From positions 8,138,177-8,202,176 of the forward strand of contig NC_044931.1 in the NCBI RefSeq assembly GCF_003576645.1: a stretch of 64,000 bases of DNA. Reading direction: 5' to 3'. Below, in pieces: positions 10,301 through 21,645 of the stretch. Numbering within the stretch: the stretch's first letter is position 1; every line of letters begins with the position of its first letter. The DNA is from Ipomoea triloba (taxonomy: Eukaryota; Streptophyta; Magnoliopsida; Solanales; Convolvulaceae). The translations under genes were made by a program, and so were the position numbers. The notes under the pieces were generated by a model. It did no database searches. It saw nothing but the letters and a program-made list of their open reading frames with translations, and had not been told where the DNA came from.

Positions 10301-11937
10301 CTGATGCTCTGAGTCAAAAGACAAACCATGCTCTTTGGATATTACCCGAGCAGTTATGCAAGGAGTTTCAAGGACTCAATCTGGAAGTGAGAATGAGCGA
10401 TCAAGAGGAGCAAGAGAAGAGATTATATTACATGTCGGCTACTCCAAACCTATTTGAGGAAATCAAAAGGACGCAAGAAGAGGACAATTGGGTGGGGAAC
10501 ATCAAGGAGAAAATGGTTAGTGGAAAACATGGACCATTTGAACTACACCCGGATGGGAGTGTAAGATTTCAAGGTAGATGGGTAATACCAAAAGGGTGTA
10601 AGAAGATAATGGAGCAAATAATGAAAGAAGGCCACTACACGCCTTATTCAGTTCATCCTGGTGGGGATAAATTGTATAAGGACTTGAAACAAAACTTTTG
10701 GTGGTCGGGCATGAAAAATGATGTAGCTGAATTTGTGGCTAGATGTTTGAACTGTCAAAGGGTCAAGGCAGAAAGAAGTAAACCAAAGGGATTATTACAA
10801 CCGTTAGAGATTCCGCAGTGGAAGTGGGACTCAATCTCTATGGATTTCGTGGGAGGATTGCCTAGAACCAAGGCGGGAAACGATCAAGTGTGGATCGTTG
10901 TCGATTGACTAACCAAGACAGCAAGATTCATTCTGATGAACAAAACATGGTCAATGGAGAAGTTGGCAAGAGCCTATGTTAAGCATGTGGTTAAACACCA
11001 CGGGGTGGCGTGAGATATCGTTTCAGATAGAGACTCACGATTTCTATCACGTTTTTGGGGAGCGTTACAAATGGCAATGGGCACTCAACTCAAATTGAGT
11101 ACGGCTTTTCACCCCGCCACTGATGGCCAAACGGAGCGAACAATACAAACGCTGGAAGATATGCTCAGAGGTTGCGTACTCGATTTCTAGGGTTCATGGG
11201 ATGAACAGTTGGATTTGATAGAATTTTCCTATAACAATAGCTACCATGCAAGTATAGGAATGGCACCTTATGAGGCATTATATGGGCGAAAATGTCGAAG
11301 TCCTCTATGCTGGGGCGACAAAAGCGATGTCGTTACACTTGGACCTCAGTACCTCCAAGAGACTATCGAGGCAATCAAGATAATTCAAGGGAGGATGAAA
11401 GTCGCGCAGGATCGACAAAAGTCGTACGCCGATTTGAAGCGACAGTTCACCAAATATCAGGTTGGAGAGAAGGTGTTACTGAAAGTTTCACCCACTAAAG
11501 GAGTTAAAAGGTTTGGGAGGAAAGGAAAATTAAGTCCTCGTTATATAGGACCTTATGAAATTCTGGAGAGGATCAGAAATTTAGCTTATCGACTGGCCCT
11601 ACCGATGGAGCTTGATAAAGTGCATAACGTATTCCATGTTTCTCAACTCAAGCGGTATGTACCCGACGCATCCCATGTATTAGAGCCGGAGGAACTGGAA
11701 ATGGATGATTCGTTGACATACGAGGAGAAACCAATTTGAATCTTGGACTCGAAGACGCAAGATACGAGGAGGAAATCAGTCAAAATGATCAAAGTCCAAT
11801 GGTCGAATCACAGTCCCGAGGAAGCTACATGGGAGTTGGAGAGCGATATGATGAGACGTTATCCGGAATTATTTAACTCAGGTGCGTGGAATCGATCTAA
11901 CTTTCATGTGCCTAAACAAATTAGGTGTTTAGACTAG
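7348..11937 (+). pseudogene. gag-pol polyprotein of a Ty3/gypsy chromovirus (Tekay/Del-like), seven premature stops
   Basis: A single reading frame of 1,529 codons covers gag and pol without any frameshift, but is broken by TGA at 7618, TAG 7798, TAG 8242, TGA 10906, TGA 11011, TAG 11188 and TGA 11737. Order of domains: Gag capsid; two zinc-knuckle-like motifs (CPRCGRDH... and CYRCGLLGH..., the third stop falling just before the last Cys); aspartic protease with DTGATNSF (Asp at codon 399); reverse transcriptase with F-I-D-D (codon 732); RNase H starting at Y-T-D-A-S (codon 881); integrase with an H-H-C-C zinc finger (from codon 1096) and a D-D-35-E triad (codons 1166, 1227, 1263); a GPY module; and a C-terminal chromodomain (about codons 1465-1510). 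The chromodomain, the single frame and LTRs over 3 kb point to the Tekay/Del lineage. With its stops it cannot make a full polyprotein and could move only with proteins from other copies. Confidence 0.93.
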
Positions 11938-11992
11938 GCATGCTAGACGAAAAGGGAGTTTCGAGGACGAAACTATTTTAAGGGGGGAAGAC
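11938..11992 (+). promoter_or_regulatory. Short 3' spacer and polypurine tract
   Basis: The stop codon is followed by TTTCGAGGACGAAA (11959-11972), a motif often found just before the 3' LTR in Tekay-type elements. The purine run AGGGGGGAAG (11981-11990) lies two bases before the LTR and would prime plus-strand synthesis. Confidence 0.85.
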
Positions 11993-13104
11993 TGTAACCC
12001 CTCAATTTTTTTTCGACAAAGTTAAGGTTCAAAATTTTTTTTTTAAGCTATGACATTTATGAGAAGGTCTCTCGGTGTTCGAAGGAATTTTTTTTTTGAT
12101 ACTAGTTATTAATAAGCTGCGATCTACGTACCGGTCACGAACCGTAAAATTTTAAAGGATGCTTATACAGTTCGAATTTTCCTAGAGATTAGATTATTAA
12201 GTATGATACGGTTAAGCCTGAACTTCTAGTTAGTTCAAGGGAAAATTTAAACGGACTGTAAGGGTAAAATTATTACGGACCTTCGTACCTATATTTCGCG
12301 AGATACCGAAAAATTCTCAATTTTAATGGTTATCGACGGGATTATTTTTAGGATAATTTTGGTGTTAGAATTTTCCCGAATTAAGCTATAATCCTCCGAA
12401 CTTTCATCTGATTTAACCCCAAACTGGCAAAGTAAATTTTGTTCTTCAAGGAGCCACCATAGGGAGTTGACATGTGGCAATCCTAATTACCACATGGTGA
12501 ATGCAATTAATGCATGTCATAAGAGGTATGGGAATGTTGCACTTGTTTCTTAATCTTCAAGCCAAACTATCCATCATCTCTCTCATCTCCCCATAATTTC
12601 GAAAATAGCATAAGGAGAAGAAGAAGAGAGAAAAGAGCTTAGTCTTCCACTTGTGATCAAGAACTCCTAAGCATCTCTTCAACTCAAGTGCTCTAGTATA
12701 GGTAAGACTTTAATTTTGTTCGGTTAAATCCTTCCTAGAACTTAAGTGTAAACTAAAGGTGCATGAAAATGTTGTTATTATGGCGATTTTTGTTTAGGAT
12801 CTTTGGTGAAGGGCTCAAAGGAGGAAATCATCAACTCTTACGGTTTTTAAAATCTTCTAAAGAGGTAAGGAATCCCTTAAGTAGGCTTAGTCACTTGAAG
12901 GTGATCAAATGCTAGTAAACTATGTGACTAGGAATTTTATATGAAAATTATGTGTTAAGTTTATGGATCTACAAGTTGGCTCAAAAGTCTATACTTTGAT
13001 TTTTGGTAAATTTTGATATGCATGTTCGTAGTTATTTTATGCATGTATATGTTGTGTTAGGTCCATATATGCTTATATTTGTGAAAATGGTGGAAGATCG
13101 GGTC

Positions 13105-13385
13105 GTTACAACCCCGTTCTTGCGGCCCAAAGTGGGCAGAATCGGATGGACGCGACAGTGGACGCACGTCCACCGCGCGCCCATTGCAGAAAAATGGTTC
13201 GGCGCCTCGGCCGAGAGACCGGACGCGGGCACGGACGCGCGTCCGCTGCGCGTCCGTGGGCGTCCAGTTTCGGCGAGAAATGCCGAACCAGCGGACGCGG
13301 CTCGGACGCCTGCGTCCGCCGTGCGTCCGCTGGTGCGGCCAGCCGCGAGTCCGCGCGACGCGGACTCGTTTCCGACTCGTTTTTA
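13105..13385 (+). repeat. GC-rich island with repeated GGACGCG/CGCGTCC words in the LTR
   Basis: A CpG-dense segment in an otherwise AT-rich LTR, made of many imperfect copies of GGACGCG and its complement, so it can pair with itself. The equivalent part of the solo LTR is at 41449-41640 (minus), interrupted by a gap. Several overlapping reading frames on both strands reflect base composition, not coding. Confidence 0.8.
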
Positions 13386-13646
13386 ACCGAACCTTCCCCC
13401 GATGTTTTTAATCCCGAGTGTTATGATGTTTGGAAGGTCTACGGGCAACCGGGTAAATTTTTGAAAGCTCGAATATTATTTTTGTGCATTACATTTCTTA
13501 ACTGGGGGAAAAATTGCGTTTTAAGAAATAATGTGACACTCGTTACTTAGATTTTCATGGTGGAAAATCATTGACCAATATGTGAATGTTGGAAATAAAT
13601 TGAGCAAGTATGATAATTTTGAGTCGTCATGTGAATATACTGATAG

Positions 13647-14497
13647 TGAGATGTCTTTGTATGATTAATTCATACTGCAGAGCGAAGTCTATTCGCTGAG
13701 AGAATAGTGAGATGTCTTTATATGATTAATTCATACTGTAGAGCGAAGTCTATTCGCTGAGAGAATAGCGAGATGTCTTTGTATGATTAATTCATACTGC
13801 AGAGCGAAGCCTATTCGCTGAGAGAATAGTGAGATGTCTTTGTATGATTAATTCATACTGCAGAGCCAAGCCTATTCGCTGAGAGAATAGTGAGATGTCT
13901 TTGTATGATTGATTCATACTGTAGAGCGAAGCTTATTCGCGGAGAGAATAGTGAGATGTCTTTGTATGATTAATTCATACTGCAGAGCGAAGCCTATTCG
14001 CTGAGAGAATAGTGAGATGTCTTTGTATGATTAATTCATACTGCAGAGCGAAGACTATTCGCTGAGAGAATAGTGAGATGTATTTGTATGATTAATTCAT
14101 ACTGCAGAGCGAAGTCTATTCGCTGAGAGAATAGTGAGATGTCTTTGTATGATTAATTCATACTGTAGAGCGAAGCCTATTCGCTGAGAGAATAGTGAGA
14201 TGTCTTTGTATGATTAATTCATACTGCAGAGCGAAGCCTATTCGCTGAGAGAATAGTGAGATGTCTTTGTATGATTAATTCATACTGTAGAGCGAAGTCT
14301 ATTCGCTGAGAGAATAGTGAGATGTCTTTGTATGATTAATTCATACTGCAGAGCGAAGTCTATTCGCTGAGAGAACAATGAGATGTCTTTGTATGATTGA
14401 GTCATACTGCAGAGCGAAGTCTATTCGCTGAGAGAATTAGTGAGATGTTTTTGTATGATTAATTCATACTGCAGAGCGAAGTCTATTCGCTGAGAGG
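13647..14497 (+). repeat. 61-bp tandem array inside the 3' LTR, about 14 copies
   Basis: The same unit as at 3313-3919, with scattered substitutions. After 106 bp of the normal downstream segment, another 1.7 copies appear at 14604-14706, directly before the N gap. Confidence 0.95.
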
Positions 14498-14603
14498 AAA
14501 AAGGAGTTATGAAATTATTGAGTGTTTTTAATAATTATGAAATCTAGTTACTCCGTATCTATATCGCAGAATAAAAGGTCGTAAGTCCTGATCAGTAAAG
14601 CAG

Positions 14604-14706
14604 GCTATTCGCTGAGAGAATAGTGAGATGTCTTTGTATGATTAATTCATACTGCAGAGCGAAGTCTATTCGCTGAGAGAATAGTGAGATGTCTTTGTAT
14701 GATTAA
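14604..14706 (+). repeat. Detached 61-bp repeat copies before the gap
   Basis: About 1.7 copies of the LTR repeat, joined after AGTAAAGCAGG where the 5' LTR instead continues with TGTTGTGAAACTC. Either a recombination between array positions or a misjoin at the gap edge. Confidence 0.75.
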
Positions 14707-15403
14707 NNNNNNNNNNNNNNNNNNNNNNNNNNNNNNNNNNNNNNNNNNNNNNNNNNNNNNNNNNNNNNNNNNNNNNNNNNNNNNNNNNNNNNNNNNNNNN
14801 NNNNNNNNNNNNNNNNNNNNNNNNNNNNNNNNNNNNNNNNNNNNNNNNNNNNNNNNNNNNNNNNNNNNNNNNNNNNNNNNNNNNNNNNNNNNNNNNNNNN
14901 NNNNNNNNNNNNNNNNNNNNNNNNNNNNNNNNNNNNNNNNNNNNNNNNNNNNNNNNNNNNNNNNNNNNNNNNNNNNNNNNNNNNNNNNNNNNNNNNNNNN
15001 NNNNNNNNNNNNNNNNNNNNNNNNNNNNNNNNNNNNNNNNNNNNNNNNNNNNNNNNNNNNNNNNNNNNNNNNNNNNNNNNNNNNNNNNNNNNNNNNNNNN
15101 NNNNNNNNNNNNNNNNNNNNNNNNNNNNNNNNNNNNNNNNNNNNNNNNNNNNNNNNNNNNNNNNNNNNNNNNNNNNNNNNNNNNNNNNNNNNNNNNNNNN
15201 NNNNNNNNNNNNNNNNNNNNNNNNNNNNNNNNNNNNNNNNNNNNNNNNNNNNNNNNNNNNNNNNNNNNNNNNNNNNNNNNNNNNNNNNNNNNNNNNNNNN
15301 NNNNNNNNNNNNNNNNNNNNNNNNNNNNNNNNNNNNNNNNNNNNNNNNNNNNNNNNNNNNNNNNNNNNNNNNNNNNNNNNNNNNNNNNNNNNNNNNNNNN
15401 NNN
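14707..15403. other. Assembly gap (697 N)
   Basis: Undetermined bases between LTR sequence and the satellite. The left satellite boundary and the LTR end are hidden here. Confidence 0.97.
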
Positions 15404-18400
15404 AATTGTATTACGAATAGGAACGTAGGGAAGAATATATTTTATTAGGAATTCTATTTTAATTTACAATTGTATTAGGGATAGGAATTGTATTACCATA
15501 TTTTACAATATTACGCACACCATAATATTATAGGTCTGTTTTGGGCGGGAAGTTAAAACTAGGGATATTGTTTTTATTAATAGTATAGATAGATTGCATT
15601 GCAGAGAAATATATATACTGAATTATTACCATTAGTAATTCTAGTCTAGAATTGTATTACGAATAGGAACGTAGGGAAGAATATATATTCTATTAGGAAT
15701 TCTATTTTAATTTACAATTGTATTAGGGATAGGAATTGTATTATCATATTTTACAATATTACGCACACCATAATATTATAGGTTTGTTTTGGGCAGAAAG
15801 TTAAAACTGAGGATATTGTTTTTATTAAGAGTATAGATAGATTGAATTGCAGAGAAATATATATACTGAATTATTACCATTAGTAATTCTAGTCCAGAAT
15901 TGTATTACGAATAGGAACGTAGGGAAGAATATATATTTTATTAGGAATTCTATTTTAATTTACAATTGTATTAGAGATAGGAATTGTATTACCATATTTT
16001 ACAAAATTACGCAAACCATAATACTATCGGTCTGTTTTGGGTGGGAAGTTACAACTGAGAATATTGTTTTTATTAATAGTATAGATATAGATTGCATAAA
16101 AATATATATACTGACTTACTACCATTAATTAGTAATTCTAGTCTAGAATTGTATTACGAATATGAACGTAGAGAATAATATATTTTATTAGGAATTCTAT
16201 TTTAATTTACAATTGTATTAGAGATAGGAATTGTATTACCATATTTTACAATATTACGCACACAAAAATATTATAGGTCTGTTTTGGGCGTGAAATTAAA
16301 ATTGAGGATATTATTTTTATTAATAGTATAGATTGCATTGCAGAGAAATATATGTACTGAATTATTGCCATTAATTAGTAATTCGAGTATATAATTGTAT
16401 TACAAATAGGAACGTAGAGAAGAATATATTTTATTAGGAATTCTATTTTAATTTACAATTGTATTAGGGATACGAATTGTATTACCATATTTTACAATAT
16501 TACGCATACAAAAATATTATAGGTCTGTTTTGGGCGAAAAGTTAAAACTGAGGATATTGTTTTTGTTAATAGTATAGATAGATTGCATTGTAGAGAAATA
16601 TATACTGAATTATTACCATTAGTAATTCTAGTCTAGAATTGTATTACGAATAGGAACGTAGGGAAGAATATATTTTATTAGGAATTCTATTTTAATTTAC
16701 AATTGTATTAGGGATAGAAATTGTATTACCATATTTTAGAATATTACGCACACAAAAAAATTATAGGTCTGTTTTGGGCAGGAAATTAAAACTGAGGATA
16801 TTGTTTTTATTAATAGTATAGATAGATTGCATTGCAGAGAAATATATATACTGAATTATTACCATTAGTAATTCTAGTCTAGAATTGTATTACGAATAGG
16901 AACGTAGGGAAGAATATATATTTTATTAGGAATTCTATTTTAATTTACAATTGTATTAGAGATAGGAATTGTATTACCATATTTTACAATATTACGCAAA
17001 CCATAATACTATCGGTCTGTTTTGGGCGGGAAGTTACAACTAAAGATATTGTTTTTTTTAATAGTATAGATTGCATTACAGAAAAATATATATACTGACT
17101 TACTACCATTAATTAGTAATTCTAGTTTAGAATTGTATTACGAATATGAACATAGAGAAGAATATATTTTATTAGGAATTCTATTTCAATTTACAATTGC
17201 ATTAGGGATAGGAATTGCATTACCATATTTTACAATTTTACGCAAACCATAATATTATAGGTCTGTTTTGGGCGGGAATTAAAACGGAGGATATTGTTTT
17301 TATTAATAGTATAGATTGCATTGCAGAGAAATATATATACTGAATTATTCCCATTAATTAGTAATTCAAGTCTAGAATTGTATTACGAATATGAACGTAA
17401 AGAAGAATATATTTTATTAGGAATTCTATTTTAATTTACAATTGTATTAGTTATAGGAATTGTATTATCATATTTTACAATATTACGCACACAAAAATAT
17501 TATACGTCTGTTTTGGGCGGGAAATTAAAATTGAAGATATTGTTTTTATTAATAGTATAGATTGCATTGCAGACAAATATATGTACTGAATTATTACCAT
17601 TAATTATTAATTCTAGTCTATAATTGTATTACGAATAGGAACGTAGGGAAGAATATATTTTATTAGGAATTCTATTTTAATTTACAATTGTATTAGGGAT
17701 AGAATTGTATTACCATATTTTACAATATTACGCACACAAAAATATAATAGGTCTGTTTTGGGCGGAAAGTTAAAACTGAGGATATTGTTTTTATTAATAG
17801 TATAGATAGATTGCATTGCAGAGAAATATATATACTGAATTATTACCATTAATTAGTAATTCTAGTCTATAATTGTATTACGAATAGAAACGTAGGGACG
17901 AATATATTTTATTACGAAATCTATTTTAATTTACAATTGTATTAGGGATAGAATTGTACTACCATATTTTACAATATTACGCACACAAAAATATTATAGG
18001 TCTGTTTTGGGCGGGAAATTAAAATTGAGGATATTGTTTTTATTAATAGTATAGATTGCATTGCAGAGAAATATATATGCTGAATTATTACCATTAATTA
18101 GTAATTCAAGTCTAGAATTGTATTACGAATAGGAACGTAGGAAAGAATATATTTTTTTAGGAATTCTATTTCAATTTACAATTGTATTAGGGATAGGAAT
18201 TGTATTACCATATATTACAATATTACGCACACAAAATATTATAGGTCTGTTTTGGGCGGGAAGTTAAAACTGAGGATATTGTTTTTATTAATAGTATAGA
18301 TAGATTGCATTGCAGAGAAATATATATACTTAATTATTAGCATTAGTAATTCTAGTCTAGAATTGTATTACGAATAGGAACGTAGGGAAGAATATATATT

Positions 18401-21394
18401 TTATTAGGAATTCTATTTTAATTTACAATTGTATTAGGGATAGAAATTGTATTACCATATTTTACAATATTACGCAAACCATAATATTATAGATCTGTTT
18501 TGGGCGTGAAATTATAACTGAGAATATTGTTTTTATTAATAGTATAGATTGCATTGCAGAGAAATATATATACTGAATTATTACCATTAATTAGTAATTC
18601 AAGTCTAGAATTGTATTACGAATAGGAACGTAGGGAAGAATATATTTTATTAGGAATTCTATTTCAATTTACAATTGTATTAGGGATAGGAGTTGTATTG
18701 CCATATTTTACAATATTACGCACACAAAAATATTATAGGTCTGTTTTGGGCGGGAAATTAAAACTGAGGATATTGTTTTTATTAATAGTACAGATAGATT
18801 GCATTGCAGAGAAATATATATACTGAATTATTCCCATTAATTAGTAATTCTAGTCTAGAATTGTATTACGAATATGAACATAGAGAATAATATATTTTAT
18901 TAGGAATTCTATTTTAATTTACAATTGTATTACGGATAGGATTTGTATTACCATATTTTACAATATAATGCAAACCATAATATTATAGGTCTGTTTTGGG
19001 CAGGAAGTTAAAACTGTGGATTTTGTTTTTATTAATAGTATAGATTGCATTGTAGAGAAATATATATACGGAATTATTACCATTAATTAGTAATTCTAGT
19101 CTATAATTGTATTACGAATAGGAACGTAAGGAATAATATATTTTATTAGGAATTCTATTTTAATTTACAATTGTATTAGGGATAGGAGTTGTATTGCCAT
19201 ATTTTACAATATTACGCAAACCATAATATTATAGTTCTGTTTTGGGCGGGAAATTAAAACTGAGGATATTGTTTTTATTAATAGTATAGATTGCATTGTA
19301 GAGTAATATATATACTGAATTATTACCATTAGTACTTCTAGTCTAGAATTGTATTACGAATAGGAACGTAGGGAAGAATATATTTTATTAGGAATTCTAT
19401 TTTAATTTACAATTGTATTAGGGATAGGAATTGTATTACCATATTTTACAATATTACGCAAACCATAATATTATAGTTCTGTTTTGGGCGTTAAATTAAA
19501 ATTGAGGATATTGTTTTTATTAATAGTATAGATTGCATTGTAGAGAAGTATATGTACTGAATTATTACCATTAATTAGTAATTCTAGTCTATAATTGTAT
19601 TACGAATAGGAACGTAGGGAAGAATATATTTTATTAGGAATTCTATTTCAATTTACAATTGTATTAGGGATAGGAGTTGTATTTCCATATTTTACAATAG
19701 TACGCACACTAAAATATTATAGGTCTATTTTGGGCGGAAAGTTAAAACTGAGGATATTGTTTTTATTAATAGTATAGATAGATTGCATTGCAGAGAAATA
19801 TATATACTGAATTATTACCATTAGTAATTCTAGTCTAGAATTGTATTACGAGTAGGAACGTTGGGAATAATATATTTTATTAGGTATTCTATTTTAATTT
19901 ACAATTGTATTAGGGATAGGAATTGTACTACCATATTTTACAATATTACGCAAACCATAATATTATAGGTCTGTTTTGGGCGGGAATTAAAATTGAGGAT
20001 ATTGTTTTTATTAATAGTATAGATTGCATTGCAGAAAAATATATATACTGACTTACTACCATTAATTAGGAATTCTAGTCTAGAATTGTATTACAAATAT
20101 GAACATAAAGAATAATATATTTTATTAGGAATTCTATTTTAATTTACAATTGTATTAGAGATAGGAACTGTATTACCATATTTTACAATATTACGCACAC
20201 AAAAATATTATAGGTCTGTTTTGGGCGGAAAGTTAAAACTGAGAATATTGTTTTTATTAATAATATAGATAGATTGCATTGCAGAGAAATATATATACTT
20301 AATTATTAGCATTAATAATTCTAGTCTAGAATTGTATTACGAATAGGAACGTAGGAAAGAATATATATATTATTAGGAATTCTATTTTAATTTACAATTG
20401 TATTAGAGATAGGAATTGTATTACCATATTTTACAATATTAGGCAAACCATAATACTATCGGTCTGTTTTGGGCGGGAAGTTACAACTGAGGATATAGTT
20501 TTATTAATAGTATAGATTTCATTGCAGAAAAATATATATACTGACTTACTACCATTAATTAGTAATTCTAGTCTAGAATTGTATTACGAATATGAACGTA
20601 GAGAAGAATATATATTTTATTAGGAATTCTATTTTAATTTACAATTGTATTAGGGATAGGAATTGTATTACCATATTTTACAATATTACGCAAACCATAA
20701 TATTATAGATCTGTTTTGGGCGTGAAATTATAACTGAGAATATTGTTTTTATTAATAGTATAGATTGCATTGCAGAGAAATATATATACTGAATTATTAC
20801 CATTAATTAGTAATTCAAGTCTAGAATTGTATTACGAATAGGAACGTAGGAAAGAATATATTTTATTAGGAATTCTATTTCAATTTACAATTGTATTAGG
20901 GATAGGAGTTGTATTGCCATATTTTACAATATTACGCACACAAAAATATTATAGGTCTGTTTTGGGCGGGAAATTAAAACTGAGGATATTGTTTTTATTA
21001 ATAGTACAGATAGATTGCATTGCAGAGAAATATATATACTGAATTATTCCCATTAATTAGTAATTCTAGTATAGAATTGTATTACGAATATGAACATAGA
21101 GAATAATATATTTTATTAGGAATTCTATTTTAATTTACAATTGTATTACGGATAGGATTTGTATTACCATATTTTACAATATAATGCAAACCATAATATC
21201 ATAGGTCTGTTTTGGGCAGGAAGTTAAAACTGTGGATTTTGTTTTTATTAATAGTATAGATTGCATTGCAGAGAAATATATATACGGAATTATTACCATT
21301 AATTAGTAATTCTAATCTATAATTGTATTACGAATAGGAACGTAAGGAATAATATATTTTATTAGGAATTCTATTTTAATTTACAATTGTATTA

Positions 21395-21645
21395 NNNNNN
21401 NNNNNNNNNNNNNNNNNNNNNNNNNNNNNNNNNNNNNNNNNNNNNNNNNNNNNNNNNNNNNNNNNNNNNNNNNNNNNNNNNNNNNNNNNNNNNNNNNNNN
21501 NNNNNNNNNNNNNNNNNNNNNNNNNNNNNNNNNNNNNNNNNNNNNNNNNNNNNNNNNNNNNNNNNNNNNNNNNNNNNNNNNNNNNNNNNNNNNNNNNNNN
21601 NNNNNNNNNNNNNNNNNNNNNNNNNNNNNNNNNNNNNNNNNNNNN
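21395..21645. other. Assembly gap (251 N) within the satellite
   Basis: About one monomer long; satellite resumes in phase on the other side. Confidence 0.97.

Larger units (their letters stand above)
11993..14706 (+). mobile_element. 3' LTR (3'-truncated by rearrangement and gap)
   Basis: The LTR begins TGTAACCCCTC at 11993. Its first 1.5 kb matches the reverse complement of the solo LTR at about 41450-43121, and its first 0.65 kb matches 55106-55779. It then contains a GC-rich island (13105-13385), a conserved lead-in (13486-13646), and the 61-bp array (13647-14497). At about 14603 the sequence jumps from the normal post-array segment (compare 3920-4025) back into the array, then reaches an N gap at 14707. 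The LTR end that should resemble 4026-4896 is missing. Open frames at 13003-13550 are side effects of the GC-rich island. Confidence 0.88.

Noticed and set aside
13003..13550. Arginine/alanine-rich frames in several registers
   Set aside because: By-products of the CpG-rich GGACGCG repeats in the LTR, open on both strands; the same is true of 41530-41715.
15847..16128. Open frames inside satellite monomers (also 35749-35937, 50820-51017, 54620-54913)
   Set aside because: They follow the monomer period and shift frame between variants; composition is pure repeat.
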